NCBI GenBank assembly: GCA_030522415.1
Contig: CM060104.1
Span: forward strand, 17,004,229-17,068,228
Reading direction: 5' to 3'
DNA from: Channallabes apus
Taxonomy: Eukaryota > Chordata > Actinopteri > Siluriformes > Clariidae
Length of the DNA: 64,000 bases
Both the position numbers and the translations under genes were made by a program. This document shows, piece by piece, positions 1-13,039 of the stretch (position 1 is the first letter of the stretch; each line of letters opens with the position of its first letter). The notes below the pieces were generated by a model. It was not told the origin of the DNA. It saw only the letters and a list, made by a program, of their open reading frames with translations, and did no database searches.

Positions 1-46
<46 letters not shown>
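1..46. repeat. (TG)n microsatellite
   Basis: An uninterrupted TG dinucleotide run begins at the window edge and ends seven bases before the splice donor of the arhgef5-like exon 54-128, so it lies at the start of the following intron on the minus strand. Confidence 0.95.
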
Positions 47-49
<3 letters not shown>

Positions 50-53
50 TTAC

Positions 54-128
54 CTTCTCAAGTAATTTCATGGCTTTTATTGCTTGTGCTTCATCCACTG
101 TCTTAGGAGCTGTCCGCTTTACGATATT
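54..128 (-). other. arhgef5: arhgef5-like DH-domain exon (last in window)
   Basis: The 75-bp phase-0 exon has acceptor CTGTCCTACAG and donor GTAAAC on the minus strand. It codes for [18 protein letters not shown] and a following MKLLEK, the helix that follows the [13 protein letters not shown] motif of the preceding exon. Confidence 0.8.
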
Positions 129-2508
129 CTGTAGGACAGAGAACAATCAGGACAGAAAGTGAAATAAACTCTAACTTTAATTACTTAATTACTTAATGTA
201 GCAAATCACTTTAAAAGTCTAGCATTGATAGAGTAATTTTTTTCTATTTTCTGCAATGTTTGTTACTATAATCCTGTATACCATCATGGATTATTATGAT
301 AAGGCACCTTTATTGATTATGGAATTGAAACTAAAACTGTAAGCATGATTATTGACTCAATACAAACATGAGCATGAGTTTGCTATATTTTTAAATTAAA
401 AAGTCAATCAACACATTAGGGATACTGAACTGCATATGTGAAAAATCTGCCAAAAATAAGAGCCAGAAAGTCCTACAGGATTCCTGAAGAACTATTCCTC
501 AATGGTTTTTTAAGGAATAGTTCTTAGATAAGACCAAACAATTTTGACATAATTGTATGGTATTTATTTTTGCATTGTTTAACACATTTGTGATTCAAAG
601 AAAACATGCCATAATATTCTCTTCTGGTTTGTAATATTTTTTTTGCATATATCACATTTTTGCACACCCTTTTTTCCAGTAAAAACCCATCTTATATTCT
701 TACATAATTTGTAGATACAATTGCAATATTTCTTATTGATGTTGAGTTCGATACTTTCGTCACACTGTAAAAAAAAGTCCTAAATTTACGGAAAATAACT
801 TTCAAATTTTATAGTAGTTTTCCTTTTTTTTTTAACTACATACAAATCTCTGTAAAATTACAGACATTATCTGTAAATTACGAAGTCGACTGTTTTTTTA
901 AAGTATTATTTCAATATTGAAAAATTAACTTTTTTTCAAATTTTTTAACAGTAAAAATACCATATTATTTTTACTGTGTTTTTACTGTTTTTGTAAATTA
1001 CGTGTAACTTTATGTAAAATTACAATAATAAATTGTAATTAAATACAAAACTCATTAGATAAAGGTTAATGTCCATACAAAGAAATTATTGTTTTTCTTT
1101 GTAATTTTGAGGTAAATCATATTAGTTTTATAATACTTTGATATTTAAGTTCTAAGATGCAAGTTTAGCATTTTTCATGACTTTTTAAAAGATTATTCTT
1201 ACATTATCACTTACATGTAGGCTATAGTATCTGCTTCATGTCTTCAAAGAATGTGAAGAGAATTTAGGAGACTGATACTTATCAAAAAATATATATATAT
1301 ATTTTTTATTACAGTTGTTCTGAAATATCACCATGGCAATCTAGCCATCAGCTTTCTTAATGCATTCCTGCATATTCTGACACAAGGATAATGTATTTGC
1401 TGTGTAGCTGTTTTAAAGCATCGCTTTAAGTTACATTTTGATATTTAGCTTGTGTGAGGGGAACTATGGTGTCATTTTTGTATCAAAAATGTTAGAGAAA
1501 ACTCCACGGACTCTCCGCTTAACTGCCACAGCCAATCAGAAGCTGGAGGCGGGAACATTCTACTCTTGTTTCTGATTGGCTGATCATCAGCCGGAGGCGG
1601 AGATATTCTAATTACCTCTTCATTACTGGCGCATTTAAATAAGCGCGCGAGTGAGGGCGGGACCTGATGCGGAAAACGCCTACGCTTATTGCTCAGGTAC
1701 AGACGTAACATGATATGAACCAGCCAATGGGAAACAGGCGTCCTTCAAATGTTTAGCGCGCGCAGGGGTGGTGTGACTCAGCAGCCAGTAAGCGGTTGTG
1801 TGTAAATTCAGAGGAATGAAGACACGCTGCTGAGCTACAGGTGAGGAGGAAAGCAGACTCTGAGAGACAGAGGAGAAGACTCTGAAATGTAAAATACCTG
1901 CAAGCTCAAGAGACAATGACGGTAAGATATTTTTTATTCTTATTTTAATTCTTATTGTTGTTGCTGTAAACAAAGCTCATTTATTAATACTGCCACGTTT
2001 TTCTTTTAAATCTAAGATCTTAATGTGTTCTTTTCTTCTCTCTTCCAATCCACCCTAATGCACCAAGTTCTTTATTGCCTGTTTGGAAGAAGATCTTTCT
2101 TGGATACACTGGACCGTCCATTTTGCCATTTTGATATGTTTTAGATTTGACTTAATTGCACTAAGACATTAGGATTCTGAACTAAAAGTTTAAGTTATTT
2201 GTACACATACATTATATAAGAACAATAGAGTTAAAAAGGGGACCACATTGTACTATATTTGTAATAAAGTTTCCAATCCAACTTTAATTGGAACATTGAG
2301 AATATTGTTTGAAATTGTTCATTTCTTCATAGGTTGTTAGTCAAGGATATTTCACAGCAATGTTTAAGTTTGTAAGAGAGAATGTTTCACTGTTATAGCA
2401 CAATAGTCTAAATATTTCATTGTTTTTCATTTTAGGATTTTACTGTAATGCTATAAAAACTGAACTTCTTTTTACTGTATTTTGCATCAGACCTGTACTA
2501 TACTGTGT

Positions 2509-2547
<39 letters not shown>

Positions 2548-5500
2548 TTGTAATCTTGAGTTTGTGTTACCACTTTATTGAACATGTGTATTCATAGGAA
2601 TTTATGGTGGGGAAAAGTTAAATATCAGGGGTTTTGTGTTATTGCTTTGTTTGAAGGTGTTTGATCTTCAATTTATGAAAAATCTGTAAATAACAGTGTT
2701 TCCCTGCTAAATGCCTAATGCTTTTGTTTCATTGAAGGTGTTTGATTGTAATAATTTTGGAAAAAGCTGTAAAATAAAAACATTTTGCTGCTACACATCT
2801 AGTGCTGTTTTAATGAATGTGTTAAATCGTATACATTTTGGGAAAAGTCTGTAAAATAATGGTGTTTCACTGCTAAACATATAGTGCTGTTGCTTTATTG
2901 AAGGTCTTCAATCGTATAAATTTAGCAAAAATCTGTAAAATGGTGTTTCACTGCTAAACTTCTACTGCTGATCGTTTACTGAAGGTGTTTAATTGTGTAA
3001 ATGTAAGAAGAATCTGTAAAATAATGGTGTTTCTCTGTAAAAGATAAAATAATTTCTGTAAATTTAATGTTTTTGAGCATAATATGAACTAGAGTATTTT
3101 ACCTTAATTTTACGGTTTTTGTTTGGCAGCCATTGCTGCCAGTCATTTGACCGTTTTTTACGCTTTTTTTTTTTTTTTTTACAGTGCATGATGGACCTTG
3201 TTTATAATATGGAGGAAGAAAAAATTTTTCTATTCATCCATTGATTTATTCTATTTTAATAAAAAATTATTTTATAGCACAATATTAAAAGCCTCATTTC
3301 TTATCTCAGTCCAGTTGTGCAGTGTGAGAATAGTATGACTATATCTGACTATATAGCAGTCAGGCATTTCGTAAAAAAAAAAAAAAAAAACAAGATAAGA
3401 GGGGCAACAACATGTAGAACCACACTTGAATTGTGTGATTTAAAGACAGATTATACCTGCACTAGCAGTTTAAGTCGAGTGATTCTCTGGAATGGAAGGA
3501 TGAGGAAAGAGCGAAAAGGAAGTCTTTGGCACTTGGGACTTTGCTCCAACTTTTCCACTATTTGGCGAAATCCAGTATTCTCATTCCTGCAAAACAGACC
3601 AAGGCGAATGTGAGTATGAGGGATTTAGAATGAGAGTGGAAAAAAACTAAAGAATAAAAAATCAACACAATGTTACAATGGTTATTTGTGTGGTAGCTGG
3701 GAAAAACTAAGTTCAGAAATGAACATCCAGAATTAAGTTCTGATAAAAGGAAATATGAACCTCTGGAGACGCAAAAATAATAAAATCATAAAATTGTCTT
3801 CCAACTACATTATCTATCCTTGTTCGAGGGCCATTACGTATTCATTATTTTGCCAAACATTTTCGGACAGAACATACAATTGGTTTTCCCAGACATCCAG
3901 CTAGTTTTTCCTAGACTACAACACATTTAAGCGCTACAAGATCGACATAGATGAAGCTTACATTAATCTTTGATAAGTCTTGTCTTGGTATGACTGGTTG
4001 GTGAGGTAGGGGACATAGACTGCTCGGAAACGTGGACAGTGTTTGATGATTATGTCACACACAGTGAAGTGCATTATGTCACTCTCCACTCTTTCCTCCA
4101 GCTGAGAGAAGAAGCTGCACAAGACAATAGAATAACAGATTAGAGCAGAGTAAAGGAATCATGGTATGGTTGTTGGTACCAGATAGGCTGGGGTGAATAT
4201 CTGGGAATTTAAGTTATTAAAGGTACCACAGAATGGTGGGAAAAAAACAAAAAACTTGGGTTAAAATAAATAAATCAGAGAGAAATTGCCAAAGTAGTTA
4301 AATCTGTCAGAAGGGATTGGAACTCATATAATCACTCTTTACAACTTTATTGAGCAAAAAAGCATCTCAGCATGCACAACATATACAGTATAGCAGCAAA
4401 AGGCCACATCAGGCTACACTTTTGTCAACCAAAGACAAGAATCTGTGGCTATCATGAGCACATACTCAACCATACACTTCATCTTCACCTGTCGAGTTTG
4501 GTGGCCTCAGATTCTTGTTCTGCTTGATTCTACTCACCACAGTTTTAAAGTGTGATTATTTAAGTTACTATACACCATTCTCAGCTCTGAGACAGAGACA
4601 CACAGAACTAGAGACAATTGTGTGACAATTCCAGAAGATATTCTGGAATAGTTTCTCAAAGCTACTTGCCTGATACTGACAAGCATGCTATGGTTAAAGT
4701 CATAAAGAGCACACATTTTGCCCATTTTGATGTTTGATGTAACCATGAATTGAAACATTTCACGTACTGTATATGTGCATGATTTTAAGCGTGCTGCTGC
4801 TACCACACGATTGGCTGATTAGATAAATGCATAAATGAGCAGATCCTTTTAAATGGATGGTTAGTGCACTAACATAGAATTATCTCAGATTTTGTCACTT
4901 AGATCAACACGAAAGCTTTTGAGGAGATGGGTGACACTAGTTTTTACTGTATTTCTTTACTACAAATGCTTTCTTTACTACAAATACCATTTACATAGTG
5001 TCATCCTAAAATATTGTTAGACTATAAAGGCTATAGTTTTGAATCCATGTCCTTAGATGTACTTGTTTTAGAGTAAAGAGTATGACATTTTTGGATCTTG
5101 GAATTATAACATCTGATTGCTGTTGTTGTTGTTATTGTTGTTTTTGTTGATAATGATGATGATTTTGATGAATGAGTGTGAGAGTGTGTATGTGTGTGCC
5201 CTGCAATGGATTGGCACCCTGTTCAAAACAGTGTTCACAGTGTACCCTGCCTCATGCCCTATGTCTTCTCAAATAGGCTACCCCCCCCCTCCCTGCGACC
5301 CTGAATACATGATAATGCAGTATAGACGATGAGTGAGTGAGTGCGTGAGTGATGATGATGATGATAATGATGTTGGGTTAATTTTATATATTTTTTCTTG
5401 ACATGCCACTTAAGTTTTGAAGCAAATGTTTACCCAAATGTTGAAAAAGTATAGTTAATGTACAGGTTGTAAATGCTTATTGAGAGTCAAATCTTGACTC

Positions 5501-8500
5501 AACATCCTAAAATTACAAAGCTGACACCCTAATTAACTGGCCATCCTTCTTCAAACTTATGATTAACTGATCAACTGACCCTTCTAATTCTAACCTTCAG
5601 TTTGTAGAAATTGCACGGTTCAGATTTTATTAATAGGCATGTTTTAGAAACATATTTGCTAAATGTTTTAACCAATAATACACTGATTCAAGGAATGAAG
5701 TTTGCAGGCTGAACCATGTAAACAAAACAGAGTGGACAAAATTATTGGTACCCTTCCGCTAAAGAAAGAAAAACCCACAATGGTCACTGGAATAACTTGT
5801 AACTGACAAAAGTTATAAAAACCAAAAATGACTGAAATTTAACTAATGAAAAATCAAAAGTGTCCCGTAATTAACATCAGATGTGTCTTTAAAGATGCAA
5901 CCAGTTAGTCTGGCTATTTAAATGGTGAAAACTAGTCACTATACTGTTTGGTATCATGGAATGTAACACACTGAACATGGACCATACATGGAAAGCTAAG
6001 AAGAGAGTTGTCGCAGGAGATTTGAAAGAAAAGTATAGACAAACATGTAAAAAGTAAAGACTATAAGTCCTCCTCCAAGCAGCCTGTGGCCACAGTTGCA
6101 CATATTATTCAGAGGTTTCAAGTCCACAGGATTTTAGCCAACCTCCCTGGACGTGGCCACAAGAATATGAATGGTAACCAAAGAGCCCAGAACAACTTCC
6201 AAAAAGATTAGAGTTGAAAGCCAAAGCACGGTAAATCAGCGTCAGATTGCTGGAATTTGCCAAAATGCATATTGAAGCCACAAGATTCTGGGAAAATGTC
6301 GTTTGGATATATAAGACAAAACTGGAACTTTTTGGCAAGGCCCAGCAGCACTATGTTCACAGATGCAAAAATTAAGCATACAAAGAAAAGAACACTGCTG
6401 TGAAACATCTAGGTTGGAGGAGACTTGGTTATGTTCTGGCTGCATTGGTGCATCTGGCACAGGGTGGCTCTGGCAAGGGTGTCGCAGGTCATTGGTCCTC
6501 CAACAGGATAATGACCCAAAACACATACTGTAGCTAAAACACCTATGAATGGCTAACAAAGTGGCGTTCTATGAGCCCTGAGCTAAATCCTATTGGACAT
6601 CTGTGAAAAGAGCTGAAATATGCAGTCTGAACAAGGCACCCTTCAAATCTGAGACAGCTGAAATTTGCTTACAACTGGGCCAAAATACCTGTCAACAGGT
6701 GCAGAAGTCTCACTTGATTGCAGTGATTTCCTCAAAAGGTTGTGCAACAAAATATTAAGCTAATTTTAGCTTTAAAATAATAACATAATTTTAGTCCGGG
6801 CCAGTTACATTAATTTGTTTTTTTTTAAATGCTTCTGTTGAATGACAATTCAAAAGCAATGTCTGATTTACATTAGATAATATTCAGTAAATTTTTATTT
6901 ATTATTACTTTTGTCAGTTTCAAGGTATTTCATTGTCCACTGTGGGGTTTTATTCCTTAAACGGAAGGGTACCAACAATTTTGTCCACACGTGTAGGTCA
7001 CAATAAGGTTCGTGTTTACCTGTGACTGACGGCTCTGACATCGCTGAGCTTGGAAAAAAGCCAGTTTTTGTCTGGGGAACTCAAGAGTATATTGAGCTGT
7101 TTGCACTTCACAAAATGCTCCACCACAATGTCCAGACTGCTGCAGTATGATGATTCAGACGTCACCATTTCAAATCTCACCTACAACAGACAGTTGATCA
7201 AATTTGTGCCTTGCAAACCAGGATACATCTGTAGTCCAACCTTGTTCTTGGACTAAATCAGCACAATACCTCTTGTAGGCGTCTCTCATCATCATTGAGA
7301 TCTTTGAGATCAGGATTGTTCTTCACTCCAGGCAGCTCTTGCCACAACATGGGCGAGGTGGCGAATGACCTGGACAGTAGTGGCGATGGCGGTCTCTGCT
7401 GAGTGCCATGAGGTATGGGTAACAACCCACTCCCACTAGATAAAGCATTTGTATGGGATAAGGAATGGGGATGGAGCGCAAGCGGAAGAGCTGGGAGAGG
7501 CCTGCGAGCCAGAATAGGAGATTGAGCTGGAGATGAGGATGCTGAGAAGGCATGGATATCCTTTAACACAAGGCTAGCATCAGAATGAGACTGATGAATG
7601 AGCTCCCTGTTCTGGACAACTTCACTGTACTGCTGATACAACTGAGCATCTGAGAGAGACAGAGATGGACATAAGGCTTTGTTTAAATGAATACAGTATG
7701 CAAACACAGATCTTATTAAAGTTTCTAGGGCTATTTGACTTTGTATAACAAGATGACTTCATTATAAAGCACACTCAGTTGTACAACATGTTCAGGCAAT
7801 TACTCCCTAGAAACAATGATGAGCAATTAGATCTCAAGTTCAACTCAACAGCTGTTCTGCAGGTTTACATGCACAAACCTGCCCATTAGGAAGAAAATGA
7901 AACAAGTACCCAACTCGAATGTCAGCACAAAGTTACAGTATGTTATTGGGAAAGCTGCTTTTTATATTTGCATTATTACATTTAAAAAACCACATATATA
8001 TCAGCAAGCCCTTGAGGTATATGCATATCTTTGGCTAATTAACCTATATTTACCACAGCTGCACAGAAGGGTGCATGAATAAAAATGTTGTATTTAATGT
8101 GTACATTTGTGTTCCCCTATCTTCTAATGCCCCTCTGCAAACTGATATTCCTCATGGTCTGATATATCCTACAATATTTAACTACCTTCTTTACATTTCC
8201 TTGTAAAAACCGCCATAAAATTATTAAGCAATAATAATAATAATAAGAAGAAGAAGAAGTGGGAAGTGTTAACTATCCAATGTTTCCTTTAGACAGGTAA
8301 ATCAGATTAGCTTTGTTATAAAATGATAGTTCAGCTCCCTTAAGGTCAGATGTACTCACTATATGTCAGGAGGCATAGCACAAAATACAACTAGGGCAAC
8401 CACAAAATGTGAAACTCCTACTTAGTTCATTCAGCACTAAAAGCCCTCTATACAAATCTGGCCAGGTTTGTACTAAAGCTTTGCACTTCCATTTCCATCA

Positions 8501-11500
8501 TTTTAAACTGGCTTGCGCATGTGGTTTAAATCTCAGCTGGCATAACACATTTTAGTACATCTGGCCCCACAGCCAAAAGTAAAAAACAAACTCACTGTAA
8601 AATTTTGAGGTTCTCATTTTTGTTCTGCTAAGTGTTTCTTTATTAGGCCTGGAAGAGATGGATAACATAGTTAATAAGCATTACATAATACAAGTCAAGC
8701 CTTTGTACGCATGTATTGTTTGTGTATTGGGTTCTAGTAGGCCTATATGCCTTAGTTTCATGAATGGCTGAAGATATGAATGGATGATTAGCTCAAAGCA
8801 AAACCCAAATCTCTTCTAATAACCCATTTACTGATTATTTTTTATAAAATTCGAAAAGGTTACTTACCTCAAATCTAATTCATTCCATGAGCTACTCAGA
8901 TCATCGTATTCATCATCTGCACAAGATAATTATAGCACAATTTAGCACATCATACAGCACAACATAACAGCTTTGCCAGAATCATTACAGTGACTAATAT
9001 CAACAACATGTAGTAGTAACACCATAAAAGAAGCTAAACACAAACCATCATGTCAATTCAGTGACAGGTTCAGTAAAAGTGCCTTCAAATTAGATGATTT
9101 GTTTATACAGTCAATTATTAAAAAGCAGTGTTTCAGACATTTTCAAACTGACTGGTCTAGATCAAAATCATATGCCACACCTAAGCTATCCATGAGATCT
9201 CAGCCTTGATAGCAGTGCACTTGCTTTGTCCTTGGGTTTAGACTATCTACTATCAAGAGTCAACTTGAAGCCACTGTCAACAAACAAAACCATTCATTCT
9301 TGACATGCATTTAACTCTCTTTTACTCCTTAGAAGAAGAGTATACCGGCTATTACCCAAGGAAGTGTGATGCTCAATCGAGAAATGAATCCTGAAAATGA
9401 TTTGATTTTTAATACTATCACATCTCAAGTGAATTGCTGGCTGTTAAGTGAAATCCCTATCTTGGCCTGTTCTTTTACAAAATTATTGTGGGGTTTCAGT
9501 TTTAGTGATCTCAAAACATTCCACTTAGGAGAGAGTAGCATGACTTTAAAATAGTTAGAAGTGCATGTTATTGTTATGATTTGCTTTATTTCTTTGTTAC
9601 CCTGAGCTCCCTTTTCTGGAACATTATGCCTAAAATATATAACAAAAGTGTTCAAAAGTGTTTGTACTGTTAAATGGGACATTTTAAAAACATATTCAAA
9701 TTCCATCCTGTTAGTTTACATTCAGCCTCCACTCACCTGTTGCGAAGACTCTGGTTCTGCGGTCCCTTCCAGCTCCTTCTCCCTCCGTCTCCTCTTGGAT
9801 CTGTTTTTGTAGTGTCCTTCGGATCCCAGGTCTCCTTCCCCACATTTCATTCCCCAATTCTCTGAAGCTGTTAGAACCTAGAATTTCCCAAACATTCTTT
9901 TTCTTCTTTTTCTTCTCTTTCTTACCACTTCCCTCCTTATCTGTTTCATTATCGGAGGAGAGACTATACAGGTCCGGACTGGCGGAGAGTCGCTCCCGTT
10001 CTTCTTCGCCTTCTGAATGCCCCTCTACCTGTAAAAAGACTTCATTCCCTACCAACAGGTCTGTCTTTGTGTCCTCTGGAAGTAACTCAGGGTCTATGTT
10101 TTTCTTGTCGTGATTGTGCTTGCGGGGTTTCTGGACAATGCCATAGAGGGGTGACTCTTCCTGACTTTCACCCTCAGCTGGATCTCCATCACCTACCTGC
10201 TCAGTAAGTGTGTTTTGCTCTGGTACAATCATGGTCCCATCCTCAGTAGAACCCAGGATCTCACTCAGCACATTCTTAGCCCATTTGACATGTGGAGCAG
10301 CAGAGAAGCGATTTGTATTCACCACACTCTCTGGATCCTCTAAATGGCAATTACTTTCCATTTCACCTTGTCCTTCCACCACTTGGTTACCTCCATCTGT
10401 GATTTTCATCTGAGTATCCTCATGAGCCTCAGTCTGGGTCACTGGCTCAATAGATTCTGTTGGGGATTGTTCACTGTGCTTTTCTGAAGTTACATCAGCA
10501 CAAATTGCTATGTCCTCTGATGATGGAACTTCCTTGGTTGTTTGGTCAGATTCTGAATTATCGCATATAGTGTCATGGCTGCTTGACATGTCCTCTTCAG
10601 CCAAACTTAGGCTATGGTCTGTGCTCTTGCTTTCTACCTCCATGTCTCTGTTTGGTGCTTCATGCTGAACGCCACCAACACCACTCATTTCCCAAGATGG
10701 GTCCTGACTGGTCTCCTCCTCCTCCATGTGATTCAAGAGTTGGTTTGGGTTGGATCCTGACCTGGGAAGAGTTTGACCAACCAAACAAAAGAAAGTGACT
10801 GTGCGGTCACTTCTCTCTTTGGTCATTCTGGTTTCATTCTCTCCCTCTCTTTGGTGGGTGTTTATGGGTGACTTCCTAACTATACCCTCTCTATCGCCAC
10901 CATCCCAGAATTCTTTACAATCCTCAAACCTGTCCTCCTCTGTTTCATCTTCATCTGCACCACTGGACACAGTCACAAAACCATCATCTCCTGATGTCAC
11001 TTTGTCTCTCCAATCTTCACATGCTGGCTCACTTCCCTCTTCGCCCTCAGAGTTCTCATAGTTATTGCTGCCTTGTTCTTCCTCTCTGTCACTCCCCTCT
11101 ATGTCCTCAGCCACATTTTCTACCTCCATCTGCAAGGGTACATCTGACAATGCTTCACTATCAAAGACCATCTCATCACTTAATATAATTTCTTTCAAAT
11201 TCTCTGTATCAACACCCTTCATAAACTCTGCAGGGCTAGTTTCTTGTTCCTCACACCTGTCTTCCAGCAATACTGTTATTTTTCCATTCTGACTTTCTTC
11301 TTCACCTCTTGATGACTTTTCCTCTTTGTACCTTTGTACATATCTTTCCCTGGCTTGCTCTCTCTCTTTGAACTCTTCCTGTAATGACTCTCCCCTTTCT
11401 CTTCCTGATCGAGGCTCTAACCACATTTTCCTGTGCGGTTTCTTTTTGTTCTCAGATTTTTGCTCTCTTTCTTTCTCGCTCCCCAGCTCAATTTCCTCTT

Positions 11501-13019
11501 TTTCTGTGCCTTCTCTTACCATTTCTTTCCTTAGCCCCCAAGTTGTATCCTGTGCTTGGTCACTTTTCCTTTGCTCTTCTTCACTCTCAGGACCACATTT
11601 TCTGTCTTTCTCTTCAAAGCTTTCTATAGTTCTTCTCCTTTGATGTTCATCACTTCCTGGCGTCCACTCTCTGCTGCTTTGGGCTTCCTCCTGAATCTTC
11701 CTGTCTGTCTCCCTCTGTGTTCGGCTACTTCTTCCTGTCATTTCCTCCTCATTATAATTTTGTCTCTGTCTGTCTGCTCTCATTCTCTCAGGCTCTATCC
11801 TCATTCTTTCATTAAATTCTTTCTCTCTTCTTCTATCTTCATTTCCCCTTGGACGATCCCTCTGTCCATCTGGAAGCCCTCTATCCTCTCTAGCCCAATT
11901 TCTATCCCTGAAGCCGTCTCTCTCTCTGTATCCATCCTTTCTTCTGTCCCTTTCCTTCTGTCTTTCCACCTCTCTGCGCCGCTCTTTTTCTTTTAATCTG
12001 TGCCTAGTTCTTTCCTTTTCAATGTCTACCTCACTCTTACCACCACGTCTGAGAGACAGAGCATCCTCCTCCCTTGTTACCCCTCTATCTCTTTCTCCAT
12101 CTGAATCACCCTCACTCCTTATGTCTCTTTGTCTCTCATAACGCACTGCCCTACTTCTTTCATCTCTGTCTGAAACGTTTCCTCGATCTCCCACTGCAGT
12201 TCTCCTTGATTGTGGAGAATAAAACCGTTCTTCTCTCTCTCTGGGTCTGTCTTTTTCTCGACTTCTCATGATTTGTTGGTCACTGTCACTGACCGCTGTG
12301 TATCTCTCTCTTCTTCTCTCCCTCATATTGGTCTCCCACCTTATTCTGTCTAAATCCTCCTCCTCTAATCTTCTTCCTGTGTTTCTTTTCATCTCTTCTT
12401 TCAATCTTCCTCTCTCATTCTCTCTCTGCCTTTCCATTTCTCTGTACCTCTGGGTATCTTTGTCCCTCTTTTTGGCTCGTTCTCTTTCTTTCTCTCTTTC
12501 AATTTCAATCAGGTTTACTTCCCTCACCCTTCCAGTACCTCTCGCCATCAATTTCTCACTACTCTGATCAACAGAATATCTCTTTATCTTTTCCCTTTCA
12601 TTATTTTGCCTTCTAGCTCTAGGTAAAGTATCTCCGTGCTCTCTTTCTCTGTACTTGTCAAACTGTTGCATAGAGGCATCTCTTCCATTTGTATATCTGC
12701 CTTCCTCTCTTCTCCGATCCCTTTCTCTCAAGTCCATCTCACTTGTTGTACCTTTGGATTGAGAATATCTCTCCTTTTCTCTCAGGTCTTGCTCCACATC
12801 CCTCCTTCCCTCTCTTGGTCTGTCCCATACTCTGTCCATCTCTCTAGCTCTCCACTCCTCCCCTCCCCTTTCTCGTTCAACTTGGATTTTTGGACCAGCT
12901 TGAGGTCTGGTCTCACGACTTATCCACTCATTTGATTGATTGCCCCTGTCAGGAGTAGCTGGGCTGCGTGGCAGTTGTAAAGAATCCTCGATGGTCCGAT
13001 TTGTGCGTTTGGTTCCCAT
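54..13019 (-). CDS. arhgef5: Rho guanine nucleotide exchange factor, ephexin family (arhgef5-like), 3' end outside window
   Basis: Coding exons read on the minus strand are 13019-9737, 7649-7270, 7180-7020, 4114-3962, 3586-3457 and 128-54. All have GT-AG borders and phases that agree, giving about 1394 codons so far. Residues 1-1094 come from one exon and are extremely Arg/Glu-rich, then acidic, with a Lys run near its end. The 7649-7270 exon gives the ephexin signature [13 protein letters not shown], a Pro/Ser-rich stretch with RRPLPALP, and then the start of the DH domain ([12 protein letters not shown]). Later exons complete most of the DH helices, including [20 protein letters not shown] domains of this family load GTP on RhoA-type GTPases. 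The PH and SH3 domains expected next are beyond base 1. The long N terminus and the casp2/clcn1 neighbourhood favour ARHGEF5 over ARHGEF15/16/19 or NGEF. The start codon lies 20 bases inside an exon whose acceptor is at 13040-13046. Confidence 0.85.
1480..1925 (+). promoter_or_regulatory. GC-richer promoter-like block with exon-like end
   Basis: The block has three CCAAT-type boxes (CCAATCAG near 1533, ATTGGCTG near 1575, CCAATGGG near 1724). Two related GGAGGCGG motifs, a TTTAAATAA box near 1634, a GGGCGGG box near 1657 and several CGCGC clusters follow. It ends with ATGACG followed by GTAAGA, which looks like a first exon with a splice donor. It may be the promoter of the transposable element that contains it, or a captured host promoter. 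Transcription is not shown by the sequence. Confidence 0.35.
2640..3035. repeat. Tandem repeat, about five copies of an ~82-bp unit
   Basis: Each unit contains GAAGGTGTTTGAT-like sequence, then AAAATCTGTAAAATAA, GTGTTTCACTGCTAAAC and TAGTGCTGTT with drift between copies. The array is internal to the TIR-bounded element 763-3186. Confidence 0.7.
5185..5335 (+). repeat. SINE 3'-part fragment (Mermaid/DANA-like)
   Basis: The stretch has the repeat's typical line CCTGCAATGGATTGGCACCC, then GTGTACCCTGCC and a tail of ATGAGTGAGTGAGTG. The same sequence recurs at 24060-24700 and 49313-49680. The tRNA-like head is missing here. Confidence 0.6.
5732..6995 (+). mobile_element. Decayed Tc1-like transposon
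   Basis: The ends are inverted: GTGGACAAAATTATTGGTAC on the left and a matching GGTACCAACAATTTTGTCCAC on the right, both joined to CCCTTCCG/CGGAAGGG. Between them, plus-strand fragments of a Tc1 transposase can be recognised (AACAGGATAATGACCCAAAA, then GAGCTAAATCCTATTGG), but all frames are broken by stops and indels. It lies in an arhgef5 intron. Confidence 0.8.
8596..8624 (-). other. Candidate 29-bp micro-exon of arhgef5-like gene
   Basis: On the minus strand it is flanked by CACTTAGCAG and GTGAGT. Its length takes phase 2 to phase 1, which fits exactly between the candidate exon 8868-8916 and the firm exon 7270-7649, and it is open in that frame. Because it is so short, it could be a coincidence. 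Confidence 0.3.
8868..8916 (-). other. Candidate 49-bp exon of arhgef5-like gene
   Basis: The acceptor TTATCTTGTGCAG and donor GTAAGT are both strong on the minus strand. In the phase left by the giant exon it codes for [16 protein letters not shown], an acidic Tyr-containing peptide. It leaves phase 2, so it needs the 29-bp micro-exon at 8596-8624 to rejoin the DH exons; together they add 26 codons. Skipping both also keeps the frame. Confidence 0.5.
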
Positions 13020-13039
13020 GGCAACATAATTTAGACAAC
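9737..13039 (-). other. arhgef5: Giant N-terminal exon of arhgef5-like gene
   Basis: A single exon contains 20 bases of 5' UTR, the ATG at 13019 and 1094 codons, ending FAT before donor GTGAGT. The first ~560 residues are made of RERDR/EKERER-type charge repeats, the next ~500 are acidic and Ser-rich, and the end has a KKEKKKKKK run. The many plus-strand open frames over 10210-12935 are the antisense of this biased composition. Confidence 0.85.

Larger units (their letters stand above)
763..3186. mobile_element. TIR-bounded 2.4-kb DNA element in an arhgef5 intron
   Basis: The left end starts CACTGTAAAAAAAA and the right end is the reverse complement (long T run then ACAGTG). Inside each end are AT-rich stretches with repeated TCTGTAAA and TTTACGG motifs. 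The middle holds a GC-richer block (1480-1925) and a tandem array (2640-3035). No transposase reading frame is visible, so it is non-autonomous or decayed. No clean target duplication was found, so the superfamily is uncertain; hAT or Kolobok-like are possible. Confidence 0.5.

Noticed and set aside
2640..3035. Regular repeats that might suggest a CRISPR array
   Set aside because: Units are contiguous ~82-bp tandem repeats without unique spacers, in an animal genome.
10210..12935. Many long plus-strand open frames rich in Ser, Leu and Phe
   Set aside because: They are the antisense of the Arg/Glu-rich arhgef5 exon; their composition follows from it and no family or splice pattern supports them.
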